Of a stretch of 10,864 nt of DNA, positions 5,586 through 10,864 are shown one piece after another. The position numbers and the translations under genes are program-made. This stretch comes from an uncultured Collinsella sp. Its GTDB lineage: Bacteria > Actinomycetota > Coriobacteriia > Coriobacteriales > Coriobacteriaceae. The notes under the pieces are model-generated. The model searched no databases and was not told where the DNA came from. It worked only from the letters and a program-made list of their open reading frames with translations. The DNA is taken from assembly GCA_900754275.1 (NCBI GenBank), contig CAAECF010000082.1, positions 1-10,864 of the forward strand, in the 5' to 3' direction. Numbering within the stretch: position 1 is the first letter of the stretch; each line of letters starts with the position of its first letter.

Positions 5586-7586
5586 ATGACCGAGGAGCTC
5601 AAGAAGCAGGGCATCGCCGATGACGCCGCGGTTGCAGAGACAGTCGAGGCGGTGGGCGCCACGCCCGGCCTGGACGAAGCCGCCAAGGCGGCGGAGCGCG
5701 AGGCTCGCCGCCAGGCGCTCTACGAGGAAAACGAGCGCGCCGAGGACGAGCGCGCCCGCGCCGAGGCAGAGCGCATGCGCGACGTTGACGACGAGGACGA
5801 GGACGAGACGCCCCGCGACACCTGGGCGACGGTGCGCCGCCTGTGGAGCGAGGCCGCCGGCGACCATTGGCGTTTCTATATCGTGTTCGCGAGCATCGTG
5901 TTCTATGCCATCTTTAACACCGCGGCGCCGGCCTACAGCGCCCGCGTGATCGATGAACTGTGGGGGCACATGAAGGTGGCGTTTGCCAACAACACTACCT
6001 TCAGCATTACCTGGGAGAACTGCGGCAGGACCATCTTCATCTACTTTATGATCTGGACCGCCGCCGCCTCGTTCTACGCACTCCAGAGCTTTTTGATGTC
6101 GAGCGTTGCCGAGCGTCTCAACCTGCGTCTACGCAACCGCATCGCACAAAAGCTCAACCGTCTGCCGCTTGCCTACTTTGACGCGCATCGTCCCGGCGAG
6201 GTCGTCAGCCGTGCGACCAACGACTTGGACAAGATGTCCGAGAGCATGCAGCGCGGCTTGCTGCAGCTTCTGGTGTCGATCGGTACCGTGGTGGGCGCCG
6301 TGAGCGTGATGTTCGTGTTTAGCGTGCCGCTCACGCTGGTCTTTTTGTTCTTTACGGCGTTGTCGCTGCTGGTGACCAAAGTGGTCTCGCGTCGCACACA
6401 TGACGTGACCGGCGAGCGCCAGGAGTGGGTGTCCAAGATTACGAGTGCGGTCGAGGAAGGCTATTCGGGCCGTCTGGTGATTCGTGCGTTTAACTGCGAG
6501 CGTCAGAGTTCTGCCGAGGTGCACCAGGCCTCGAGTGAGCTAGCGCGCGTGAGTACCAAGGCCGACTTTATGATCAATGCCGTCGGCCCTGCGGTGCGCT
6601 TTATCGGTCGCCTGGCGCAGATCGTGATTGCGCTCGTGGGCTGCAGCATGCTGGTTGCCGGGCATATGACCGTCGGCGTGTTCCAGGCGTTCTTCCAGTT
6701 TATCTACGAGGCGTCCGAACCCATGACGCAGCTGTCGTTCACCTTCAACTCGCTGCAGAGCGCGCTGGCGAGTGCGGAGCGCGTGTTCGACCTGCTCGAT
6801 GAGCCCGAGATGGAGGCCGATCCGCAGTCGGGCGAGGCCGCCAAGCTGCCGGGTCGCGTTGAGGGCCGCGTCGCTTTTGAGCATGTGCGCTTTGGCTACA
6901 CGCCCGAAAAGCCGCTCATGCGCGACGTGTCGTTTACCGCCGAACCGGGTCAGAAGATTGCGGTGGTGGGAACCACGGGTGCGGGTAAGACCACGCTCAT
7001 CAACCTGCTCATGCGCTTCTACGAGATTGACGGCGGCCGCATTACGCTCGACGGTGTGGATACGCGCCTCATGAACCGCGGTGAGTTACGTCAGCAGTTT
7101 GGCATGGTGCTGCAGGACGCCTGGCTGTTCGACGGCACGATTGCCGAAAACATCGCCTACGGCTGCCCCGAGGCAACGCGCGACGAGATCGTGGCTGCCG
7201 CCCGCGCCGCGCAGGTCGACTTCTTTGTGCGCACCATGCCGCAGGGCTACGACACGCGCGTGGCCAATGATGCCGAAAGCATCAGCCAGGGCCAGCGTCA
7301 GCTGCTGACCATTGCGCGCGTGCTGCTCAACAACCCGGCGATTCTCATTCTGGATGAGGCGACCTCAAGCGTGGATACGCGCACCGAGCTTGCCATCGGC
7401 CGTGCCATGGACGCGCTCATGCATGGGCGCACGAGCTTTGTGATCGCACATCGCCTGTCGACGATCGTGGATGCCGACCTGATTCTGGTCATGGATCACG
7501 GCAACATTATCGAGCAAGGCACGCATAAGGAACTGCTGGCTGCCGAGGGCGCCTACGCCGACCTCTATCTGAGTCAGTTCGCCTAA
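5586..7586 (+). CDS. ABC exporter half-transporter, catalytic-site subunit of the heterodimer
   Basis: A 666-residue half-transporter that completes the exporter. After an unusual charged extension (1-92), six spans lie at about 96-117, 147-170, 226-246, 248-268, 335-358 and 361-380, and the nucleotide-binding domain starts near 425. Walker A is GTTGAGKT (462-469), Q-loop Gln510, Walker B ILILDE (586-591) with the catalytic Glu591, and switch His622 (IAHRLST). Its signature is ISQGQ (566-570) instead of LSGGQ. Thus the active ATP site is this protein's Walker motifs with the partner's FSGGQ, and the degenerate site is the partner's Asp/Gln with this ISQGQ. The start ATG5586 lies two bases after the upstream stop codon and eight after GGAGG (5573-5577). 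GTG5577 in frame is less likely because it would overlap the ribosome site. Confidence 0.96.
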   Translation: MTEELKKQGIADDAAVAETVEAVGATPGLDEAAKAAEREARRQALYEENERAEDERARAEAERMRDVDDEDEDETPRDTWATVRRLWSEAAGDHWRFYIVFASIVFYAIFNTAAPAYSARVIDELWGHMKVAFANNTTFSITWENCGRTIFIYFMIWTAAASFYALQSFLMSSVAERLNLRLRNRIAQKLNRLPLAYFDAHRPGEVVSRATNDLDKMSESMQRGLLQLLVSIGTVVGAVSVMFVFSVPLTLVFLFFTALSLLVTKVVSRRTHDVTGERQEWVSKITSAVEEGYSGRLVIRAFNCERQSSAEVHQASSELARVSTKADFMINAVGPAVRFIGRLAQIVIALVGCSMLVAGHMTVGVFQAFFQFIYEASEPMTQLSFTFNSLQSALASAERVFDLLDEPEMEADPQSGEAAKLPGRVEGRVAFEHVRFGYTPEKPLMRDVSFTAEPGQKIAVVGTTGAGKTTLINLLMRFYEIDGGRITLDGVDTRLMNRGELRQQFGMVLQDAWLFDGTIAENIAYGCPEATRDEIVAAARAAQVDFFVRTMPQGYDTRVANDAESISQGQRQLLTIARVLLNNPAILILDEATSSVDTRTELAIGRAMDALMHGRTSFVIAHRLSTIVDADLILVMDHGNIIEQGTHKELLAAEGAYADLYLSQFA

Positions 7587-7587
7587 G

Positions 7588-7615
7588 GTGACAAAGGGAC
7601 AGTTCCGCATGTCAC
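7588..7615. repeat. Short nested palindrome after the ABC operon, REP-like
   Basis: GTGACA (7588-7593) pairs with TGTCAC (7610-7615), and inside it GGGA (7596-7599) faces TTCC (7603-7606). The wording around AAAGGGACAGTTCC resembles REP-type sequences associated with Y1 (TnpA-REP) transposases as I remember them. No transposase is nearby, and only one copy lies in this window, so it is at most a remnant. Confidence 0.35.
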
Positions 7616-7624
7616 ATTGGAAAC

Positions 7625-7661
7625 AAGGCGTGCCGGGGATTGATTCCCTGGCGCGCCTTTT
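7625..7661. terminator. Strong bidirectional terminator between the ABC operon and cysE
   Basis: A 15-bp stem (7625-7639 with 7645-7659, two G-U pairs) encloses the 5-nt loop TTGAT. On the plus strand the stem ends in TTTT (7658-7661). On the minus strand it ends in CCTTGTTT. It is placed between convergent genes and can serve both. Confidence 0.88.
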
Positions 7662-7698
7662 GCGTCGGTGTCGATGTTGTTTTGTGCCGCTCGCGTTC

Positions 7699-8403
7699 CT
7701 AGTGCTCGTCCACGAGTTTGGCGACGAGGGCCTTAAGCTCGGCCACCTCTCGCTCGAGTTCCTTGACGCGGCGGGCATTCTCGGTGATGCCCTGGCGGTT
7801 GAGGGCACTCTGCTCGGCGGCATCGTCGGGCATGTATTCGCGGTGCTGCTTGGCGTCGAAGCTTTCCTCGAATACGCGGCAGCCGTTGCGCTTGATGACG
7901 CGGCCCGGCACGCCCACGACGGTGCAGTTGTCGGGTACGTCCTTGACGACGACCGAGTTGCCGCCGATTTTGACGTTGTTGCCAATGCGAATGTTGCCGA
8001 GCACCTTGGCGCCTGTGCCCACGGTGACGTTGTTGCCCAGGGTGGGGTGGCGCTTGCCGGTCTCGTTGCCGGTGCCGCCAAGTGTGACGCCCTGATAGAG
8101 CACGCAGTTGTCGCCCACAATGGCGGTTTCGCCGATGACAACGCCCATGGCGTGGTCGATAAAGAAATGCTTGCCGATCTGTGCGGCAGGATGAATCTCG
8201 ACGCCAGTGATATGGCGGGTGATTTGCGAGAGCACGCGGGCGAGCGAGCGATGTCCATGTTCCCACAGCCAGTGCTCGGGCACGTGGTTCCACTTGGCGT
8301 GCAGGCCGGGGTAAGAAAGGAAGATGACTAGGCCGTTTTGCGCGGCGGGGTCCTGTGCCTGGACGGTCTTGATGTCCTCGCGAATGGTATTGATAAAGCT
8401 CAC
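7699..8403 (-). CDS. cysE: Serine O-acetyltransferase
   Basis: A 234-residue cytoplasmic enzyme that transfers acetyl from acetyl-CoA to L-serine, giving O-acetylserine for cysteine synthesis. The N-terminal helical part (1-66) includes the conserved HAKWNHVPEHWLWEHGHRSLAR (35-56). From about 67 a left-handed beta helix of hexapeptide repeats begins: GVEIHPAAQIG (67-77), then FFIDHAMGVVIGET (80-93) with the catalytic His84, then GVTLGGTG (105-112) and KRHP (117-120). Glu69 stands where E. coli CysE has Asp143; Gram-positive enzymes commonly carry Glu there. The C-terminus (206-234) is a charged heptad-like helix (VKELEREVAELKALVAKL), an added coiled coil that may mediate oligomer contacts. 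GTG8403 is the start, since GGGAGGG lies six bases upstream. A cysteine synthase gene is not adjacent. Feedback inhibition by cysteine is expected for the family. Confidence 0.95.
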   Translation of the reverse strand: MSFINTIREDIKTVQAQDPAAQNGLVIFLSYPGLHAKWNHVPEHWLWEHGHRSLARVLSQITRHITGVEIHPAAQIGKHFFIDHAMGVVIGETAIVGDNCVLYQGVTLGGTGNETGKRHPTLGNNVTVGTGAKVLGNIRIGNNVKIGGNSVVVKDVPDNCTVVGVPGRVIKRNGCRVFEESFDAKQHREYMPDDAAEQSALNRQGITENARRVKELEREVAELKALVAKLVDEH

Positions 8404-8444
8404 CGGCTGCCCTCCCTTAGCGCCGCGACAATGCAATTCAATAA

Positions 8445-8486
8445 AGTATAGCGATTCGCTAGGGATTAGGAAGAGCAATCTTGCTC
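8445..8486 (-). promoter_or_regulatory. cysE promoter region with two palindromic operator candidates
   Basis: On the minus strand TATACT (8450-8445) is a good -10 (5/6), but the -35 region is poor, as expected for an activated or regulated promoter. A 13-bp perfect palindrome, TAGCGA-T-TCGCTA (8449-8461), touches the -10. GAGCAA-TC-TTGCTC (8473-8486) covers the -35 position. Farther up, TTGACA (8508-8503) could be the -35 of a second start. The half-sites share AGC(A/G)A. Confidence 0.45.
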
Positions 8487-8575
8487 GGCTTTGCGCGACA
8501 GGTGTCAATTATGCAAACTTGCTGGTAATGAAGTCACGCTTTTGTAAGGTCGTGTGCGTTGCCGCGTCACAACCG

Positions 8576-8581
8576 TATACT
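8576..8581 (+). promoter_or_regulatory. Candidate -10 box of the dedA-type gene
   Basis: TATACT at 8576-8581 matches the -10 consensus at 5/6 positions. No good -35 is visible at 16-18 bp. Transcription from about 8588 would give a 40-nt leader to ATG8628. The -10 is inside an imperfect dyad ACCGTATACTGGT (8572-8584). Confidence 0.4.
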
Positions 8582-8627
8582 GGTCAACTTGGACGTGTCC
8601 GCGCCCACAACTGAGAGGTTTTACTTC

Positions 8628-9275
8628 ATGGGTTTCATCAATTTTATCGCCGAGCTGCTTAAGGATCCGCGCACCGCGATCGCCAGCTGGATCGCCGCCG
8701 GCCCGCTTATGGCCTACGGCTGCGTGTTCCTGATCATCTTTATCGAGACGGGCGTGGTGTTCTTCCCGTTCCTTCCCGGCGACTCGCTGCTGTTTGCCTC
8801 GGGTTTCTTTGCCCACAACGGCGGCTTTAACATCGTGGCTCTGCTGGCCGTCGCATGGACGGCTGCCATCTTGGGCGATCAGTGCAACTTTATGATCGGT
8901 CATTTCTTTGGCCAAAAGATCATCGCCTCGGGCAAGGTCAAGGCCATGACGCCCGAGCGAATCAAAAAGTCCGAGGACTTCCTGGACAAGTGGGGTCACC
9001 TGGCCATCTTCCTGGGTCGCTTCTTCCCGTTTATCCGCACCTTTGTGCCTTTCATCGCCGGCATGGGCGGCATGCACTGGCGCAACTTTGTCATCTTTAA
9101 CGTGCTGGGCGGCATTACCTGGTCGACGGTCTTTACGCTGCTGGGCTACTTCTTTGGCGGCATTCCCTTTGTGCAGGAGCACTTTGAGCTGCTGATTATC
9201 GGCATCGTCGCCGTGTCGATCATCCCGACTGTGGTCGGTCTGGTTAAGGCTAAGCTGGGCAAAAAGAACGCGTAG
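8628..9275 (+). CDS. DedA-family (SNARE-associated/VTT domain) integral membrane protein
   Basis: A 215-residue membrane protein of the DedA family. Members are proton-coupled transporters, and some (UptA type) recycle undecaprenyl phosphate across the membrane. All diagnostic motifs are present: Glu40 in FIETG, FPFLPGDSLLFASG (46-59) with Asp52, GDxxNFxIG (83-91), and the basic motif FLGRFFPFIRTFVPFIAGM (128-146) with Arg131 and Arg137. These correspond to the essential Glu39, Asp51, Arg130 and Arg136 of E. coli YqjA. Hydrophobic stretches lie near 22-46, 50-82, 153-177 and 187-207, the re-entrant loop region included. The tail KAKLGKKNA is basic. ATG8628 has GAGAGG (8613-8618) nine bases upstream; an upstream TTG at 8559 in frame is unlikely because it precedes the predicted promoter. 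Single-gene unit; exact substrate not readable. Confidence 0.93.
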   Translation: MGFINFIAELLKDPRTAIASWIAAGPLMAYGCVFLIIFIETGVVFFPFLPGDSLLFASGFFAHNGGFNIVALLAVAWTAAILGDQCNFMIGHFFGQKIIASGKVKAMTPERIKKSEDFLDKWGHLAIFLGRFFPFIRTFVPFIAGMGGMHWRNFVIFNVLGGITWSTVFTLLGYFFGGIPFVQEHFELLIIGIVAVSIIPTVVGLVKAKLGKKNA

Positions 9276-9303
9276 CTCGAGCCAGCGCGCAAACCGTGCC
9301 GTT

Positions 9304-9338
9304 GAGGCCCGTCACCGCTTACGGTGGCGGGCCTCTTT
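9304..9338 (+). terminator. Intrinsic terminator of the dedA-type gene
   Basis: A 14-bp stem (9304-9317 with 9322-9335, one G-U pair) has loop CTTA and is followed by TTTAGTTT. It starts 28 bp after the stop codon. A strong candidate. Confidence 0.9.
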
Positions 9339-9383
9339 AGTTTCGGTCAAATGAAAATACTTTACTTAGTTAAAGAAAAGCGT

Positions 9384-9411
9384 TTTATCAGACGCGTACG
9401 GGGAGTACAAT
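9384..9411 (+). promoter_or_regulatory. Likely promoter of ilvE with a nearby operator-like dyad
   Basis: TACAAT (9406-9411, 5/6) is a good -10; TTTATC (9384-9389) at 16 bp is a weak -35, so an activator may be needed. Upstream, CTTTA (9360-9364) and TAAAG (9371-9375) form an inverted repeat around 6 bp, at about -45 to -60 where an activator could bind. The leader to ATG9565 is about 147 nt. I see no T-box consensus and no attenuator hairpin with a T run in it. Confidence 0.5.
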
Positions 9412-9564
9412 CTCGTGCATGCGAATCGACGTGCCATCGGCTTTGATGCTGTTCGCGTGTCCCGTCCGGCTCTACGCTCCGGGCGTGCGACGTTGCGACG
9501 CGGTCGGCCTCGGTCCTTGCGTGCGAGTTCGCGAGTATGCAACTGTGTATGTAAGGAGCGACAT

Positions 9565-10617
9565 ATGACTGTCGAGAAGAAGGATATCGATTGGGGTAGC
9601 CTCGGCTTTGGCTACATGAAGACCGATTACAGCTACGAGGCCCATTGGAAGGACGGCGAGTGGGACGAGGGTGGCCTGACCACCGACCACACCTTGCATG
9701 TCTCCGAGTGTGGCGGCATCTTCCATTACTGCCAGGAGGTCTTTGAGGGCCTGAAGGCCTACACCGCCGAGGACGGCAGTATCGTCTGCTTCCGTCCCGA
9801 CATGAACGCCGAGCGTATGTATAACTCTGCGCAGCGCCTCGAGATGCCCCCGTTCCCCAAGGACAAGTTTGTTGAGGCCGTCAAGCAGGTCGTTTCTGCC
9901 AACGCCGCCTGGGTTCCGCCCTTCGGCTCCGGCGCGACCCTGTACGTGCGTCCGTTTATGATCGGCTCCGGTGACGTGATCGGCGTGGCTCCCGCTCCTG
10001 AGTACACGTTCCGTATTCTCGTGACCCCGGTCGGTCCGTACTTTAAGGGTGGCCTTAAGCCCGTCAAGCTGCGCGTTTCCGAGTATGACCGCGCTGCACC
10101 GCACGGGACCGGCAACATCAAGGCCGGCCTGAACTACGCCATGTCCCTCAAGCCCACGATGGAGGCCCATCGCGAGGGATATGCCGAGAACCTGTATCTC
10201 GACTCCGAGTCCCGCACCTATGTCGAGGAGACCGGTGGCGCCAACGTCCTGTTCGTGAAGGAGGACGGCACGCTCGTCGTTCCGCAGTCGCACACCGACT
10301 CCATCCTGCCCTCCATCACCCGTCGTTCGCTCGTTCAGGTCGCTCAGGACCTGGGTATGACCGTCGATCAGCGCCCCGTCGAGTGGGCCGAGGTCAAGGC
10401 CGGCACCTTTGTGGAGTGCGGCCTGTGCGGCACCGCTGCCGTCATCTCCCCGGTGGGCGAGATTGACAACAAGGTCTATGGCGCCGACGAGACCGTGACC
10501 TTCCCGGCTGGCTACACCGAGATCGGTCCCGTGATGAAGAAGCTTCGCGAGACCCTGACTGGTATCCAGTCCGGTGCTGTCGAGGACAAGCACGACTGGG
10601 TTTACACCGTCGCGTAA
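9565..10617 (+). CDS. ilvE: Branched-chain amino acid aminotransferase
   Basis: A 350-residue fold-type IV, PLP-dependent enzyme, cytoplasmic. It transfers the amino group between glutamate and the 2-keto acids of leucine, isoleucine and valine, the last step of their synthesis and first of their breakdown. It belongs to the longer class II (eukaryote-like) group, whose usual length is about 350-360. QEVFEGLKAY (57-66) is the substrate-pocket loop, Arg77 and the following DMNAERM the conserved cofactor-end motif. LYVRPFMIGS (126-135) is the core strand, and NIKAGLNYA (184-192) holds the PLP lysine, Lys186. VEETGGANVLF (220-230) contains the glutamate that contacts the pyridine nitrogen, and CGTAAVISPVG (288-298) the phosphate loop. 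The start ATG9565 has AAGGAG (9553-9558) six bases away. The frame is open back to GTG9415, but that Arg-rich extension has no ribosome site. Confidence 0.96.
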   Translation: MTVEKKDIDWGSLGFGYMKTDYSYEAHWKDGEWDEGGLTTDHTLHVSECGGIFHYCQEVFEGLKAYTAEDGSIVCFRPDMNAERMYNSAQRLEMPPFPKDKFVEAVKQVVSANAAWVPPFGSGATLYVRPFMIGSGDVIGVAPAPEYTFRILVTPVGPYFKGGLKPVKLRVSEYDRAAPHGTGNIKAGLNYAMSLKPTMEAHREGYAENLYLDSESRTYVEETGGANVLFVKEDGTLVVPQSHTDSILPSITRRSLVQVAQDLGMTVDQRPVEWAEVKAGTFVECGLCGTAAVISPVGEIDNKVYGADETVTFPAGYTEIGPVMKKLRETLTGIQSGAVEDKHDWVYTVA

Positions 10618-10633
10618 GCTGCCATAGCTGTTC

Positions 10634-10758
10634 GGCCCGAGGGCAACCTTCCTTTCCGGCGCGTCCTCGGACATGCAAGAACCTCCGCAGCGCACTTCGT
10701 GCGGCGGAGGTTCTTTCGTCCTGCGGAGTGCGCCGGAAAGGAAGGTTGCCCTCGGGCC
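10634..10758. repeat. 125-bp element with perfect 29-bp inverted repeats around a terminator hairpin
   Basis: Bases 10634-10662 and 10730-10758 are exact reverse complements over all 29 positions (ends GGCCCGAGGGC/GCCCTCGGGCC). The 67-bp interior holds the ilvE terminator hairpin in its centre, leaving 14 nt on each side. The symmetry stops abruptly at both ends, and no target-site duplication is visible in the flanks. It could be a MITE-like or other dispersed palindromic repeat, or a structured 3-prime RNA element. The perfection of the arms is seen directly; any function is inference. Confidence 0.85.
10677..10716. terminator. ilvE terminator hairpin inside the 29-bp inverted repeats
   Basis: A 12-bp stem AAGAACCTCCGC/GCGGAGGTTCTT (10677-10688 with 10704-10715) continues, past an AG bulge, into CGCAC/GTGCG (10691-10695 with 10699-10703) closed by TTC. 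The right arm runs into TTCTTT (10711-10716) on the plus strand, with nearly the same T-rich ending on the minus strand. It starts about 60 bp after the ilvE stop codon. Confidence 0.85.
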
Positions 10759-10812
10759 TGCGTTACCTCGGCGCTGCCGTTACGGGCAATATAGATCTGA
10801 ATGAAAGATGGC

Positions 10813-10842
10813 GCGCGGCCTTTTAGGCCGCGCTTTTGTTTT
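10813..10842 (+). terminator. Second strong intrinsic terminator downstream of ilvE
   Basis: A perfect 9-bp stem (10813-10821 with 10825-10833, core GCGCGGCC/GGCCGCGC) with a TTT loop is followed by TTTTGTTTT (10834-10842). It is oriented for plus-strand transcripts. Bases 10808-10815 (ATGGCGCG) can alternatively pair with 10847-10854 (CGCGCCAT). No gene is visible between it and the element at 10634-10758. Confidence 0.85.
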
Positions 10843-10864
10843 GGTTCGCGCCATGTGGGGGTGG

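Noticed and set aside
3857..5686. 609-residue open frame on the minus strand
   Set aside because: It is exactly antisense to the first ABC gene, rich in His, Arg, Gln and Ala as expected from reading GC-rich codons backwards, and has no family signature.
7365..8258. 297-residue minus-strand frame overlapping cysE and the end of the ABC gene
   Set aside because: Ser/Ala/Thr-rich frame-shift shadow of cysE that also runs through the terminator into antisense ABC sequence.
7588..8331. 247-residue plus-strand frame starting right after the ABC operon
   Set aside because: Antisense to cysE, begins in the palindrome and crosses the terminator; no ribosome site and no recognisable domain.
8404..8508. 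N-terminal extension of cysE by 35 residues
   Set aside because: GTG8403 has an ideal ribosome site and gives the normal CysE N-terminus; the extension would cross the predicted promoter.
9415..9564. T-box or leader-peptide attenuator upstream of ilvE
   Set aside because: No T-box consensus, no run of branched-chain codons, and no terminator hairpin with T tract in the leader.
9472..10695. 407-residue open frame on the minus strand over ilvE
   Set aside because: Antisense to a clearly identified aminotransferase; composition is Gly/Leu/Val-rich shadow sequence, and it would begin inside the 125-bp inverted-repeat element.

Overview
The window is 10.9 kb of GC-rich bacterial chromosome with compact gene packing, GTG as well as ATG starts, and strong GC hairpin terminators. 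The overall style and the protein sequences resemble gut Coriobacteriia (Actinomycetota; Collinsella-like). This taxonomic guess is inference from recognised protein style, not a database result. There are no rRNA, tRNA, CRISPR, insertion-sequence or phage genes.

Layout. (1) 160-2036: a Fis-type DNA-binding regulator built on a degenerate NtrC-like ATPase domain, then a small single-span membrane protein of unknown function with its own likely promoter. (2) 2078-2599, minus strand: a nitroreductase-family flavoprotein that converges on the membrane protein gene across a shared hairpin. (3) 2600-2890: a divergent control region with several dyads, leading to a 96-residue, four-cysteine orphan protein (2891-3181) that ends in a very strong terminator. 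(4) 3286-7661: a self-contained three-gene unit made of a MarR regulator and two overlapping or abutting ABC exporter half-transporters that form a heterodimer, closed by a 15-bp terminator. Two near-identical 18-bp palindromic boxes sit on the marR promoter. (5) 7699-8403, minus strand: serine O-acetyltransferase (cysE), with three related GCAA/TTGC dyads in its promoter region. (6) 8628-9275: a DedA-family membrane protein, divergent from cysE, with its own terminator. (7) 9565-10617: a branched-chain aminotransferase (ilvE) with a long leader.

The most striking non-coding structure follows ilvE. The terminator hairpin lies inside a pair of perfect 29-bp inverted repeats (10634-10662 and 10730-10758), giving a 125-bp cruciform-capable element, and a second independent terminator follows at 10813-10842. 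The other points worth a second look are the paired MarR boxes and the regulator at 160-1377, whose nucleotide-binding lysine and Walker B acidic residues are both replaced.

How the genes work together: only marR and the two ABC genes form an obvious functional unit, a drug or lipid efflux system that is probably ligand-induced. cysE (cysteine synthesis) and ilvE (branched-chain amino acids) are housekeeping genes with separate transcription units. I did not see a novel multi-gene defence or mobile system here.
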